A DNA stretch of 64,000 nucleotides from the NCBI RefSeq assembly GCF_000787395.1, contig NZ_JRAA01000002.1, positions 310,001 through 374,000 of the forward strand. Reading direction: 5' to 3'. Source of the stretch: Solemya velum gill symbiont (GTDB lineage: Bacteria > Pseudomonadota > Gammaproteobacteria > Chromatiales > Chromatiaceae). The position numbers were made by a program, and so were the translations under genes. The notes below the pieces were generated by a model that was given only the letters and a program-made list of their open reading frames with translations, was not told the origin of the DNA and did no database searches. Shown one piece after another: positions 36,970 to 47,657 of this stretch (position 1 is its first letter; every line of letters starts with the position of its first letter).

Positions 36970-38286
36970 CTAATCGGCCTGCTTGTCTTTTGACCTGAGC
37001 CAGGCAAGTTTCTCGGCAATTTTCTGTTCCAGCCCGCGGTCGACCGGAAAGTAGTATCGACTGCCATCAAGCTCTTCCGGCAGATAGCTCTCCCCCGCCG
37101 CATAAGCATCCGGCTCGTCATGTGCGTAGCGGTACTCCTTGCCGTAATCGAGCTCTTTCATCAGTTTTGTTGGCGCATTACGCAGGTGTAGCGGCACTTC
37201 CAGCGAGCCTAAATCTTTGGCCTCACGCATTGCCGCCTTGTAAGCGAGATAAGCTGCGTTGCTCTTTGCCGCTGCCGCCATGTAGATGATGGCCTGTGCA
37301 ATTGCAAGCTCACCTTCAGGAGAGCCGAGACGCTCCTGCACTTCCCACGCATCCAGTGCGATGCGAAGTGCACGCGGGTCGGCATTACCGATATCTTCTG
37401 ATGCCATACGTACGACACGACGTGCAATATAGAGCGGATCACATCCACCATCTATCATGCGACAGAACCAGTAAAGCGCACCGTCAGGTGATGAACCACG
37501 TACGGATTTATGCAGGGCCGAGATCTGGTCGTAGAATGCCTCACCGCCCTTGTCGAAACGACGCACTCGCCCTGCAACCAGTTCGGCGACCGTATGCGAG
37601 TCGATCACATCCCCGTCGCACAGGTCAGCGGCTATCTCCAGGAGGTTGAGTGCACTCCGTGCATCTCCATCCGCTGCTTCCGCGATCAGTTCTACCTGCT
37701 CAGGTTCTATGTGTAACTTGCGCCCGCCGAGGCCACGCTCTTCATCTTCAAGTGCCCGCTGCAGCACCTCGACGAGTGACTCCTTATCCAGCGCCTGCAG
37801 AACGTAAACACGCGCACGCGACAGGAGTGCATTGTTGAGTTCAAACGAGGGGTTTTCTGTTGTCGCGCCAATGAAGACGATAGTTCCATCCTCGACATGC
37901 GGCAGAAAGGCATCCTGCTGTGACTTGTTGAAGCGATGTACCTCATCGATAAACAACAGTGCGCTCTTGCCCACTTGGCGCAGCTGTTTCGCCCTGTCGA
38001 CGGCAGCGCGAATCTCCTTGACGCCCGAGAGCACGGCAGAAAGCTTGATAAACTCGGCCCCCGAGTGAGTTGCCAACATCGACGCAAGCGTCGTCTTGCC
38101 GGTACCGGGTGGCCCCCAGAAAATCATTGAGTGCAGGCGATCACTCTCAATCGCCTGGCGTAACGGGGTACCCTCTCCGACAATTTTGACCTGCCCTCGA
38201 AACTCTTCAAGGGAACACGGACGCATGCGGTCAGCAAGCGGGCGGTAACCAGCCTGCTCACTGTCGCTGTCGAAGAGGTCTTCCAT
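36970..38286 (-). CDS. rarA: Replication-associated recombination protein RarA
   Basis: A 438-residue AAA+ clamp-loader-like ATPase acting at stalled forks. Walker A GPPGTGKTT (about 55-63), Walker B LLFIDEVHRF (about 109-118), sensor-type TTENPSFELN and the C-terminal MgsA tetramer domain with YGKEYRYAHD are present. It shares a stop/start overlap with lolA (38286), as in E. coli. Confidence 0.96.
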   Translation of the reverse strand: MEDLFDSDSEQAGYRPLADRMRPCSLEEFRGQVKIVGEGTPLRQAIESDRLHSMIFWGPPGTGKTTLASMLATHSGAEFIKLSAVLSGVKEIRAAVDRAKQLRQVGKSALLFIDEVHRFNKSQQDAFLPHVEDGTIVFIGATTENPSFELNNALLSRARVYVLQALDKESLVEVLQRALEDEERGLGGRKLHIEPEQVELIAEAADGDARSALNLLEIAADLCDGDVIDSHTVAELVAGRVRRFDKGGEAFYDQISALHKSVRGSSPDGALYWFCRMIDGGCDPLYIARRVVRMASEDIGNADPRALRIALDAWEVQERLGSPEGELAIAQAIIYMAAAAKSNAAYLAYKAAMREAKDLGSLEVPLHLRNAPTKLMKELDYGKEYRYAHDEPDAYAAGESYLPEELDGSRYYFPVDRGLEQKIAEKLAWLRSKDKQAD

Positions 38287-38891
38287 CAGTGCTGCCAGAC
38301 ATCCATCGAGGGTGGTGTGACGAACTTGAACAGCTCACGTTCAAGTTGTGGATTGCGTTTCACATCAGAAAAGATGAAACGGGTTGTCTGTCCAAACTTG
38401 TCCTTCATTTCGAGGCTTGCAAGTTGCTCGCCACTAAAACCGATGCGAACCACTTCAACCTGGCTCTCAGTCTCTTTTGGCGCAAGGTCAGTCCACTCGA
38501 TTCCACCATCGGATGAACTGTCAATGACTGTGAAATGGGTTTCCACACCGGCCTCGTCAGCGAGTAGCTGGGCTGGTGTACCGCGCAGTGCTATCTCCTG
38601 GGACTGGTGTGATACCTGTTCAAGGTCACGATCGAGCAGCCACACACGCTTGCCGTCTGCCACGATCAGTTGCCCCTCGTCACCCTTGTAGTCCCAGCGA
38701 AACTTCCCCGGCCTGCTGAGATAGAACACCCCTTTCTGCGAGTAAGTGACGCCATCATCGCTTTCAATGAGCTGGGTAAAATCAGCCTTGAGAGTTTTCA
38801 GGCCGCCAAGAAAGCCATCCACGCGGGAGGCGTCTGCCATGGTCGTACTGCATACCAACAGCATCGAGACTATTACTGCTATTTTTTTCAC
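38286..38891 (-). CDS. lolA: Outer-membrane lipoprotein carrier protein
   Basis: A 201-residue periplasmic carrier that shuttles lipoproteins from LolCDE to LolB. A signal peptide (cleavage near ADA/SR), then the LolA fold with YLSRPGKFRWDY (about 57-68) and a hydrophobic cavity pattern. Located between ftsK and rarA as in E. coli. Confidence 0.95.
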   Translation of the reverse strand: MKKIAVIVSMLLVCSTTMADASRVDGFLGGLKTLKADFTQLIESDDGVTYSQKGVFYLSRPGKFRWDYKGDEGQLIVADGKRVWLLDRDLEQVSHQSQEIALRGTPAQLLADEAGVETHFTVIDSSSDGGIEWTDLAPKETESQVEVVRIGFSGEQLASLEMKDKFGQTTRFIFSDVKRNPQLERELFKFVTPPSMDVWQH

Positions 38892-38932
38892 TTAGACTCC
38901 GTGTCGTATTCCGGTATAGGCCAACTCGCCTG

Positions 38933-41293
38933 TTACTCAACCGGTGGCGGCGCAAGCACCGTCCTGTTGCCATTATTCTCCTGTGCGGAGACGATACCGA
39001 TGCGTTCCATCTCCTCGATCATACGTGCAGCACGGTTGTAACCGATCTTGAGTCGGCGCTGTACACCTGAAATCGAGGCACGGCGCGTTTCGGTTACAAT
39101 CTGTACCGCTTCATCGAAGAGTGGATCAGCGTCCTCGACATCAACACCAGACGCTTCAGCAGATAGACCCGGAATCGGCTCCGAAGGTTCCTCGAGAATC
39201 TCGTTCAGATAACTCGATTGGCCATGTTTCTTGATGAACTCGACCACCGCATGCACTTCGTGATCATCGACAAAGGCACCGTGCACACGTTTGGGTATAC
39301 CGGATCCGGGCGGCAAATAGAGCATGTCACCATGGCCGAGAAGATGCTCGGCACCCTGCTGGTCAAGAATAGTACGCGAGTCGACACGCGAAGAGACCTG
39401 GAAGGCAACACGTGTCGGAATGTTCGCCTTGATGAGACCGGTAATCACATCAACCGAGGGACGCTGTGTTGCCAACAGCAAGTGAATACCGGCAGCACGT
39501 GCCTTCTGTGCGAGTCGAGCAATCAACTCCTCAACCTTCTTGCCGACCACCATGATCATGTCTGCAAATTCGTCGACCACCACCACGATATAAGGCATTT
39601 TTTCCAGTTCAGGCGCCTGCGGCAGCTCTGCATCCTCATCAAGGACCAGGTTGGGGTCGATTGTGAATGTCGGATCGGTAAGTGGTGAGCCTGCCTTTTC
39701 GGCATCGGCGACTTTCTTGTTGTAACCACCGATATTTCGCACCCCGAGTGAAGCCATCAACTTGTAACGACGCTCCATCTCGGCGACACACCAGCGCAGC
39801 GCATTGGCTGCATCAGACATATCGGTAACCACCGGGCACAGCAGGTGAGGAATACCTTCATAGACCGACAGCTCGAGCATTTTCGGATCGATCATGATGA
39901 GACGAACCTCGTCAGGGCGTGCCTTGAAGAGAATACTCAGGATCATCGCGTTAACGCCGACGGACTTTCCCGAACCCGTGGTTCCTGCAATCAGCGCATG
40001 TGGCATGCGGGCGAGGTCCGCAACTGTCGGGTGACCGGCAATATCCTTGCCGAGGCTCACTGTCAGAGGTGACTTCGACTTGTCATACTGTTCCGAACGC
40101 AGCACCTCGCTGAGATAGACAATCTCGCGCTGCTCATTCGGAATCTCCAGGCCGATATAGCTCTTGCCGGGGATATTCTCGACAACACGCACGCTGATGG
40201 TGGACATGGAGCGTGCCAGGTCATTGGCAAGACTGGTGACCTTGCTGGCCTTGGTACCGGCAGCAAGTTCAATTTCGAAAAGAGTGACGACAGGACCCGG
40301 GTGGACATGTTTGACCAAAGCCTCGATACCAAAGTCTGCCAGTTTCAGTTCGACCAGACGAGACATTCCCTGCAATGACTCCTCCGAGTACTGCTGAACA
40401 CGCTCCTCTGGCTCATCAAGAAGCGCCAGTGGTGGCAGTTCAGTATTAGGATCAGGCTCGAACAGTGTGACCTGCTTCTCCTTCTCGACTCGTTCACTCT
40501 TGACGATTTTCTGTACCTTCGGCTCGATACTGGGCAACTCGCGTTTCTTGGCGCGCCGTTTCTCCACCTTGAGCGCCTCGCTGCGTTTCTGTTTTGCCTC
40601 TTTCGCCTCTTTCGCCTCCTCCTGCTTCTCCTTGTGCAATTCGAAAAGTCGTTGGATCCAGGCAAAGAAATCGAGCGTCATGCCGCCAATCCAGTCCATC
40701 AGGGCAAACCAGGAGAGACCGGTGAAAAGTGTCAGTCCTGCGAGGAAAAGTGCGGCCAACAGAAGCGTTCCACCCACCGGGCTGAGTGCTTCAACCAGGC
40801 CGGGAGCAATCGTCTTGCCGAAAATACCGCCGGCACCATGGCTAAGGCCAAGACCAAAATCCGTCAGGTGAAGGGCACCAAGGCCACAGCCACTGATAAT
40901 GGTTAGCGCAAAACCACTCCAACGGATCAGGAAAAGCGGCGTGTTGAGGTGGTCATCGGGCGTACGCTCTTTCATGAAAAGCCAGCCACTCCAGACGATC
41001 ATGATAGGAAAGAGCAGAGCGAAAATTCCGAAAAAGGCATAGAAAACATCGGCAAACCAGGCGCCTGCAGGGCCACCTGCATTATGGACACCATTGCGCT
41101 CACCGACATAGGACCAGCCCGGATCATCAGGAGAATAGGAAAGGAAGGCAAGCAGGAAATAGGCCGCGATAGCTATTACCAGAACAAAGGCACCTTCGCG
41201 CAGACGCTCCCTGATTCCCCTGTTCCCGATATTCGCATTTTTACTCAACGACAAATTTCTCCCCAACTGTGGCGCAGAGTGCTTTACCCGCAC
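38933..41293 (-). CDS. ftsK: DNA translocase FtsK
   Basis: Septal DNA translocase of 786 residues. The N-terminus has four membrane helices (about 35-190), then a charged linker rich in KEAKEAKQK, then the ATPase motor with [14 protein letters not shown] (Walker A, about 434-447) and [13 protein letters not shown] (Walker B). The C-terminal gamma winged-helix domain (about 720-780), which reads KOPS sequences, is present. It segregates chromosomes and activates XerCD at dif. It is divergent from trxB. Confidence 0.96.
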   Translation of the reverse strand: MRVKHSAPQLGRNLSLSKNANIGNRGIRERLREGAFVLVIAIAAYFLLAFLSYSPDDPGWSYVGERNGVHNAGGPAGAWFADVFYAFFGIFALLFPIMIVWSGWLFMKERTPDDHLNTPLFLIRWSGFALTIISGCGLGALHLTDFGLGLSHGAGGIFGKTIAPGLVEALSPVGGTLLLAALFLAGLTLFTGLSWFALMDWIGGMTLDFFAWIQRLFELHKEKQEEAKEAKEAKQKRSEALKVEKRRAKKRELPSIEPKVQKIVKSERVEKEKQVTLFEPDPNTELPPLALLDEPEERVQQYSEESLQGMSRLVELKLADFGIEALVKHVHPGPVVTLFEIELAAGTKASKVTSLANDLARSMSTISVRVVENIPGKSYIGLEIPNEQREIVYLSEVLRSEQYDKSKSPLTVSLGKDIAGHPTVADLARMPHALIAGTTGSGKSVGVNAMILSILFKARPDEVRLIMIDPKMLELSVYEGIPHLLCPVVTDMSDAANALRWCVAEMERRYKLMASLGVRNIGGYNKKVADAEKAGSPLTDPTFTIDPNLVLDEDAELPQAPELEKMPYIVVVVDEFADMIMVVGKKVEELIARLAQKARAAGIHLLLATQRPSVDVITGLIKANIPTRVAFQVSSRVDSRTILDQQGAEHLLGHGDMLYLPPGSGIPKRVHGAFVDDHEVHAVVEFIKKHGQSSYLNEILEEPSEPIPGLSAEASGVDVEDADPLFDEAVQIVTETRRASISGVQRRLKIGYNRAARMIEEMERIGIVSAQENNGNRTVLAPPPVE

Positions 41294-41362
41294 TCTGTCA
41301 TTCCGTTTATAATATATATATCTTACATGGTGATGCAGAACAAACTGCGATCATTATTCTAA

Positions 41363-42340
<978 letters not shown>

Positions 42341-42359
42341 TGGATAACGGGGTGTAACA

Positions 42360-43073
42360 ATACTCATCTCACTCGAAGGAACTGACCCGGCAACGCCATT
42401 TCCGGACCCGGAAATGGCGGAAAAAGAGCCAGATGGTCTTCTCGCAGCAGGTGGTGACCTTGAACCCATCCGGCTCGTCAATGCATACAGCTCGGGGATA
42501 TTCCCATGGTACAGCGAAGGTCAGCCGATCCTGTGGTGGTCACCTGACCCGCGTACCCTGCTCTTCCCCGGTAAGCTGCACATATCGAGAAGCCTGGCAA
42601 AACGTTTGCGGCAGGGGCGTTTTGAAATCTCTTTCGATCTCGACTTCAACCGCGTGGTCTCTGCCTGCGCAACTGTTTCACGCAAGCAGCAGGATGGCAC
42701 CTGGATCGTCGACAAAATGCAGGCTGCCTACAAACGCATGCATATCCTGGGATTCGCCCACTCGGTCGAGGTGTGGCAGGATAAGGAACTTGTAGGCGGA
42801 CTCTACGGCATGTCGATCGGCAAGGCCTTCTATGGCGAGTCGATGTTCAGCCTTGTGCCGGATGCATCCAAGGTTGCCCTTGTCATGCTGACAAAACGCC
42901 TGCTTGCATGGGGATTTCATTTCATCGACTGCCAGGTTGTCACCAGCCACTTGGTGTCACTGGGAGCCGAGACAGTTACACGCCAGGATTTTCTGCAACT
43001 CAATCAGCTGGCGGTAGAATCAGAAGAGAAATTTGAATGGCGACAGGAGGCGGTAACAACAAATGATGCATGA
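42360..43073 (+). CDS. aat: Leucyl/phenylalanyl-tRNA-protein transferase, probable AUA start
   Basis: N-end-rule enzyme that adds Leu or Phe from tRNA to proteins with basic N-termini. The first ATG (42414) would drop the conserved N-terminal region, but the same frame upstream reads [18 protein letters not shown], which aligns with family N-termini. The family's initiator Met aligns with the ATA codon at 42360. A GGGGTG lies five bases upstream (42349-42354), an ideal distance. No ATG, GTG or TTG occurs between the in-frame stop (TAA at 42345) and 42414. The core has GLLAAGGDL (about 28-36), [12 protein letters not shown] and [11 protein letters not shown]. Overlaps bpt by a few bases. Confidence 0.85.
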   Translation: MLISLEGTDPATPFPDPEMAEKEPDGLLAAGGDLEPIRLVNAYSSGIFPWYSEGQPILWWSPDPRTLLFPGKLHISRSLAKRLRQGRFEISFDLDFNRVVSACATVSRKQQDGTWIVDKMQAAYKRMHILGFAHSVEVWQDKELVGGLYGMSIGKAFYGESMFSLVPDASKVALVMLTKRLLAWGFHFIDCQVVTSHLVSLGAETVTRQDFLQLNQLAVESEEKFEWRQEAVTTNDA

Positions 43074-43812
43074 TGAGACCAGTGTCAGCGTTACCCTCTA
43101 TGTTGGCGTTCCGCACCAGTGCAGCTATCTCGAAAACGAGACCACGACACTGCACATCATCGACCCCCAGTTCAGCATGAATTCTGCCTTTTACGGCGGC
43201 TTGCTGGCACAGGGTTTCAGGCGCAGCGGCGATATGGTCTATCGGCCCGGATGTGAAAAATGCCATGCCTGTATACCGGCACGCATTCCAGCCACCTATT
43301 ACAAAGCCAACAGATCACAAAAACGCACCTGTAAAGTAAACCGGGATATCGACATTCGCTACCGCTCGCAGGCTGGTTTCAGTGATGTCCATTTTGAACT
43401 CTACAATCGCTACCTGGAATCACGCCACCAGGAAGGCGGTATGGCTGAGCACACCCAGGAACAGATGGAACAGTTCCTCGGTTGCAGCTGGGGTGAAACC
43501 GAACTGATCGAAGGCTGGCTGGATGATCAACTGGTGATGGTTGCTGTTACTGACAGAACGCCCAATGCTCTCTCTGCACTCTACACCTTTTTCGATCCGC
43601 AACTGCACAAGCGCAGCCTTGGGACATTTGGCATCCTGTGCCAGCTCGAACGCTGCACGCAGCTGGGACTGCCATGGCTCTATCTTGGCTACTGGATAGA
43701 GAATTGCCGCAAGATGTCCTACAAGCAGGCATTTAAACCGATTGAACTGTTACAAGAAGGCGAATGGAGTTTCCTTGATGACACCCGGCTGTTTCAAGAC
43801 CTCGGGTTTTGA
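43063..43812 (+). CDS. bpt: Arginyl-/leucyl-tRNA-protein transferase (Bpt/ATE-like)
   Basis: A 249-residue transferase of the bacterial Bpt family, which adds Leu to acidic N-termini. Motifs PHQCSYLE (cysteine about 20), [18 protein letters not shown] (about 59-76, with CxxC), ARIPA and [10 protein letters not shown] are typical. Start uses ATG at 43063 or 43066. Together with aat it forms the N-degron module; the usual infA neighbour is missing here. Confidence 0.93.
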   Translation: MMHDETSVSVTLYVGVPHQCSYLENETTTLHIIDPQFSMNSAFYGGLLAQGFRRSGDMVYRPGCEKCHACIPARIPATYYKANRSQKRTCKVNRDIDIRYRSQAGFSDVHFELYNRYLESRHQEGGMAEHTQEQMEQFLGCSWGETELIEGWLDDQLVMVAVTDRTPNALSALYTFFDPQLHKRSLGTFGILCQLERCTQLGLPWLYLGYWIENCRKMSYKQAFKPIELLQEGEWSFLDDTRLFQDLGF

Positions 43813-43861
43813 ATCAAGCCAGGCGCGAAGTCAACTCCATTCAACCTTATCCGGCATTTCC

Positions 43862-44179
43862 CTATAAAGTGCTGCCGAATGATTTATCCACTGCGCCTGG
43901 CGGGACAGGCAGGCCTGCAAGTTTGCAGCCAAGCGCGATCGGTCCACCGGGCAGTAGTTGATACAGATATTTTCTCCCGCCGGCAAAATGGAATTTTTCA
44001 TCAAGGGCGTCGGTCAGTTTTCGAACATTGATCGCCGGTGTCTCATCCCGCGAATAATACTCCTGCAGGGCAGAGATCAATTCCAGGTGGGGTTTGCCAA
44101 GCTTGATATTCTCTTCACCTGCAATGCGCTCGGCATCGTCCAGGCTCCAGTCACTTGGGGCATAGGGAAAGTCAGCCAT
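43862..44179 (-). CDS. DsrC/TusE-family protein with a single, displaced cysteine
   Basis: A 105-residue DsrC-fold protein: SDWSLDDAERIAGEENI, ELISALQEYY, INVRKLTDALDEKF and GGRKYLYQLLPGGP match the family. The C-terminal arm reads GCKLAGLPVPPGAV, so the CysB position is kept but the penultimate CysA, which carries sulfur in DsrC and TusE, is an alanine, and eight residues extend past it. TusE normally shows the reverse (CysA only). It is probably a regulatory or sulfur-relay paralogue (RspA-like in part) rather than a functional DsrC. It is convergent with bpt. Strong start at 44179. Confidence 0.85.
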   Translation of the reverse strand: MADFPYAPSDWSLDDAERIAGEENIKLGKPHLELISALQEYYSRDETPAINVRKLTDALDEKFHFAGGRKYLYQLLPGGPIALGCKLAGLPVPPGAVDKSFGSTL

Positions 44180-44363
44180 TTTCAGTTTCTCCTCTTGAAA
44201 TGGTTACGCACTTAATCCACGGTGAGTCCGGTTTATTCCGGAAACCGCTTTTTCTTGTTGTATATTTAAGTGTAGATGGCGTTTCCAGAATTTCATCCGT
44301 ACGTAAATCAGGGAATTAAACCGGTATGTTGAAGAGCTGAATTATTGATACAGGCTTTCCCGT

Positions 44364-45434
44364 TTATCTGGCCACTGCCTTCAAACGTGCTTTCGATGGC
44401 ACCATCAGAGCAAGCCCCAAAGATACAACCGCCATACCAGCACCAGCCAGAAATACACTGGAAGGAGATACCATCCAGATCAGGCCAAAGGTTACAGGTA
44501 TAACAACCGCAGCGATGTGATTAATTGTAAAAGAGACACCAGCAGTAGATGCGATATCTTTCGGATCGGCAATTTTGTGAAAATAGCTGTTAATTCCTAT
44601 CGCCATGGCAAACAAAAGATGGTCAACCACGTATAACACGGCTGCTACCCAGCCTGTCTCTACAAAGGCGTAGGAAACAAAAATGAAAACCAGGCCGATA
44701 TATTCCAGTGCCAGTACACGTTGCTCGCCCCAGTGGCTGATCAGACGCCCTATCCTCGGAGCCAGGGGCGTATTGATGACGTGGTTAACCAGTAGCAGCA
44801 AGGCGATATCAGATACGCTGTAGCCAAACTTCTGAACCATCAGGAAGCCTGCGAACACCATGAAGATCTGGCGGCGGGCACCGCTCATGAAAACCAGTGC
44901 GTAGTAAAGCCAATAGCGCTTTCTGAGCACCAGGTGCTTATGTTGCGGCTCATGGTGAGGAAAAGCAGGAAACCATCTCCATGCCAACAGGGCAACAAGC
45001 ACAGCTCCAATACCGGCAATACCATAAAGCCAGACATAATCGAGCTGAAACCACTCGATACCTGCCCAGATCCCGCAAAAGACGATGATGGATGCAACCG
45101 ACCTGGCAGATGAGAGTCGCCCCATGATTAGCGGGGATCGCGCTTTATCAACCCACTGCAGGGTCAGCGACTGCTGCAAGGTAAAGTAGTAGTGAAACCC
45201 CACCGACATCAATACAGTCGTAAAATAGAGCCCGGCTTCAGTTGACAGCAGTCCGGTCATAGCTACACCAAGACCAAGCAGAGCAATGGAGATCAGCGCG
45301 AAGCTCTGTTCGCGAATCAGCAGCAGGATAAAAATAGTGGTAAAAGCAAGAAATCCCGGTACTTCACGCAAGCTCTGCAATATGCCGATTTCTATCCCGC
45401 TAAAGCCGGCCTTTTCCACTACAAAATTATTCAA
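44364..45434 (-). CDS. MFS transporter, N-terminus lost to a frameshift
   Basis: A major facilitator protein with about eleven helices in 356 residues. The annotated TTG start is artificial: the same reading frame continues upstream as FPDFAAWLTLLNNFVVEK, a natural first helix, but runs into a stop at 45486. In another frame an ATG at 45493 opens MPESLKK. One extra base in the A6 run at 45473-45478 (minus strand) joins the two into MPESLKKTGIFPDFAAW..., a credible N-terminus. The gene may be broken or the base may be a sequencing or assembly slip. Substrate unknown. Confidence 0.7.
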   Translation of the reverse strand: MNNFVVEKAGFSGIEIGILQSLREVPGFLAFTTIFILLLIREQSFALISIALLGLGVAMTGLLSTEAGLYFTTVLMSVGFHYYFTLQQSLTLQWVDKARSPLIMGRLSSARSVASIIVFCGIWAGIEWFQLDYVWLYGIAGIGAVLVALLAWRWFPAFPHHEPQHKHLVLRKRYWLYYALVFMSGARRQIFMVFAGFLMVQKFGYSVSDIALLLLVNHVINTPLAPRIGRLISHWGEQRVLALEYIGLVFIFVSYAFVETGWVAAVLYVVDHLLFAMAIGINSYFHKIADPKDIASTAGVSFTINHIAAVVIPVTFGLIWMVSPSSVFLAGAGMAVVSLGLALMVPSKARLKAVAR

Positions 45435-45493
45435 CAGCGTTAGCCAGGCAGCAAAATCAGGAAATATTCCGGTTTTTTGAGTGATTCAGGCAT
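45435..45493 (-). pseudogene. Displaced 5' end of the MFS gene
   Basis: The ATG at 45493 and codons up to the A-run (MPESLKK) lie in a different frame from the body of the transporter. Joining needs one added base within 45473-45478. Whether this is biological or a homopolymer error cannot be decided here. Confidence 0.6.
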
Positions 45494-45531
45494 AGCGTGT
45501 TTTCATCTCAAAGGCACTTATCTTGTGGCAC

Positions 45532-45560
45532 AAAAAAAGCCGGGCTGAAACCCGGCTTTT
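45532..45560 (-). terminator. Terminator of the rplS operon
   Basis: AAAAGCCGGG / CCCGGCTTTT stem (45535-45544 and 45551-45560) with a 6-nt loop; read on the minus strand it ends in seven T. Follows rplS. Confidence 0.85.
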
Positions 45561-45589
45561 CGTACACAAGGCTTGGTAGCCCCTGTAAC

Positions 45590-45931
45590 TTATACCTTTT
45601 CCTTGATACGCGCAGATTTTCCTGCACGCTCACGCAAGTAGTAAAGCTTGGCGCGACGAACGTCACCGCGACGCTTGACCTTGATCTCAGCAACGCTGGG
45701 GCTGTGAGTCTGGAAGACACGCTCAACACCTTCGCCGTGTGAAATCTTGCGCACTGTGAATGCCGAGTTCAGGCCACGGTTACGCTTTGCGATGACAACA
45801 CCCTCGAATGCCTGCAAGCGCTCGCGGTTACCCTCTTTTACCTTCACCTGTACGACGACGGTATCACCCGGGCCGAAATCAGGCACATCGCGGACCTGTT
45901 CCGCTTCAAGCTGCTCGATGATGTTTCCCAT
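45590..45931 (-). CDS. rplS: Ribosomal protein L19
   Basis: Large-subunit protein of 113 residues at the 30S-50S interface. [26 protein letters not shown] (about 19-44, only fragments quoted) and [22 protein letters not shown] are characteristic. Last gene of the rpsP-rimM-trmD-rplS operon, two bases after trmD. Confidence 0.97.
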   Translation of the reverse strand: MGNIIEQLEAEQVRDVPDFGPGDTVVVQVKVKEGNRERLQAFEGVVIAKRNRGLNSAFTVRKISHGEGVERVFQTHSPSVAEIKVKRRGDVRRAKLYYLRERAGKSARIKEKV

Positions 45932-45933
45932 TG

Positions 45934-46686
45934 TTACTCTTCCTCACACTTCTGCTGCTCATGCGCAGCGATAAATTGATTTAACAAATTCGTCTCTTCG
46001 GCACTCATTGAGCGCCCTTCCAGCAAGTCGGGTCTGCGTAACCACGTACGACCCAGTGCCTGCTGCAACCGCCACTGGCGGATTTTTTCATGGTCACCGC
46101 TAAGTAATACCTGCGGTACCGCCAGCCCGTCAATCTCTTCCGGCCTGGTAAAATGCGGACAATCAAGCAAACCACCCACATGTGAATCCTGTTGTGCCGA
46201 CTGTGCATGCCCGAGGGCATCTGGTAGCAGGCGGATAATGGCATCCATCATGACCATTGCCGGGAGTTCACCACCCGAAAGCACATAGTCACCAATCGAC
46301 CACTCTTCATCAACATCCAGTTCAAGCAGGCGTTCATCGATTCCCTCGTAACGCCCTGCAAGCAGTATCACTCCTTCACGCTTGCTCATCTGCAGTGCCG
46401 CTTCCTGGTCAAAGCGCCTGCCTTGTGGACTCAGGTAGATTACCTTGCTACCCGGCGCTGCCTTGCGTGCATCTTCAATTGCAGCTCGCAGCGGTTCCAC
46501 TTTCATCACCATGCCGGGGCCGCCACCGTAGGGGCGATCATCGACAGTGCGATGGACATCCTGCGTGTAATCCCTCGGATTCCAGCAATTAATCGATGCA
46601 ATTCCCTTATCGATCGCCCTGCCGGGTATGCCGCAGCGTATCGCTTCGAACATCTCCGGAAACAGGGTTACCAGGTCAAATCGCAT
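45934..46686 (-). CDS. trmD: tRNA (guanine-37-N1)-methyltransferase
   Basis: A 250-residue SPOUT enzyme that makes m1G37 and prevents frameshifting. The knot motifs [11 protein letters not shown] (about 85-95), [12 protein letters not shown] (about 108-119) and [12 protein letters not shown] (about 130-141) are intact. Third gene of the operon. Confidence 0.97.
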   Translation of the reverse strand: MRFDLVTLFPEMFEAIRCGIPGRAIDKGIASINCWNPRDYTQDVHRTVDDRPYGGGPGMVMKVEPLRAAIEDARKAAPGSKVIYLSPQGRRFDQEAALQMSKREGVILLAGRYEGIDERLLELDVDEEWSIGDYVLSGGELPAMVMMDAIIRLLPDALGHAQSAQQDSHVGGLLDCPHFTRPEEIDGLAVPQVLLSGDHEKIRQWRLQQALGRTWLRRPDLLEGRSMSAEETNLLNQFIAAHEQQKCEEE

Positions 46687-46691
46687 CCGCG

Positions 46692-47207
46692 CTAGAACTC
46701 CGGATCCCAGTCAACAACCATCAGGCCATTTTCCAGGTCAACTTGCTTGACGACATCCGGTTCGATAAAGGGGATCAGCCGTTGCCGCTCACCCTGTACC
46801 ACCATGACATCATTCGAGCCTGTTTCAAACAGATAGTCGATTCGGCCAAGCAGTTCACCGTCGACAGTCTGTACGGACAGGTTTTCAAGATCTGTCCAGT
46901 AATAATCGTCCTGCGATGAAGGCGGCAGCTGCGATCTCTCGACAGCGATATCACACTCCAGCAGTTCAGCTGCCTGGTTGCGATCATTAACACCTTCAAT
47001 TTTGGCAACGACTGTTTTGCCGTGCCTGCGCCCTGAGACGACCTTGATCCCTTCCCATTTACCATCGCGACGTATCAGCCACGGGGTATATTTAACGATT
47101 CCTTCACGCGGATCCGTATGGGAGAAAATCTTCACCCAGCCCTGGACTCCATGGAGTCCCGATATGCGCCCCAGAACCACGAGGCGCTGGCCGGATTTGT
47201 CAGCCAA
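46692..47207 (-). CDS. rimM: 16S rRNA processing protein RimM
   Basis: A 171-residue protein for 30S maturation, binding S19. [20 protein letters not shown] (about 12-31) and the PRC-barrel-like C-terminus (about 95-171) with [15 protein letters not shown] are present. Second gene of the operon. Confidence 0.96.
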   Translation of the reverse strand: MADKSGQRLVVLGRISGLHGVQGWVKIFSHTDPREGIVKYTPWLIRRDGKWEGIKVVSGRRHGKTVVAKIEGVNDRNQAAELLECDIAVERSQLPPSSQDDYYWTDLENLSVQTVDGELLGRIDYLFETGSNDVMVVQGERQRLIPFIEPDVVKQVDLENGLMVVDWDPEF

Positions 47208-47223
47208 GACTGACCTCTTGCAA

Positions 47224-47478
47224 TCAGGCAGCAGCCTGTTTGCGATAATTCTTCACCAGTTCCTGAACGCGCTCGGACTGCTGTGCGCCCTGGCCGACCC
47301 AGTGGTCAATACGGTCAAGTTCAACGCGCAGACGCTCTTCCTGGCCGCGAGCAACCGGGTTGAAAAAACCGATACGTTCAATGTAACGACCGTCACGCGC
47401 ATTGCGGCTGTCGGTCACAACAAGGTGGTAGAAAGGACGTTTTTTCGCGCCAGTTCTAGAAAGACGGATGGTAACCAT
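47224..47478 (-). CDS. rpsP: Ribosomal protein S16
   Basis: Small-subunit protein of 84 residues. Starts [21 protein letters not shown] and contains [19 protein letters not shown], both near-invariant. First gene of the operon; the usual ffh neighbour is replaced by the cmoB gene upstream. Confidence 0.97.
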   Translation of the reverse strand: MVTIRLSRTGAKKRPFYHLVVTDSRNARDGRYIERIGFFNPVARGQEERLRVELDRIDHWVGQGAQQSERVQELVKNYRKQAAA

Positions 47479-47571
47479 TCATTTATCCTATTGAATACAA
47501 AAGCTTTTCCTCCAGACACCCGGAAGAAAAACGAAACAATCTGACCCTCAGGGGTCATCAGTAAAGCGCGA

Positions 47572-47599
47572 ATTATACGCAAATCCACGCATTTGTGAA
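47572..47599 (-). promoter_or_regulatory. Promoter of rpsP-rimM-trmD-rplS
   Basis: TTCACA (47599-47594) and TATAAT (47577-47572) on the minus strand, 16-bp spacing. Near-consensus, as expected for a ribosomal operon. A GC-rich palindrome at 47634-47649 upstream may end cmoB transcripts. Confidence 0.7.
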
Positions 47600-47657
47600 G
47601 TAAAAAGTTGAGTAAATTCAAGCAAAAGGACAACCCGGGGATTCCCGGGAAACTCCC

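Noticed and set aside
45473-45479. Programmed -1 frameshift in the MFS gene
   Set aside because: The A-run is not in the canonical X XXY YYZ phase, and a lost base is simpler.
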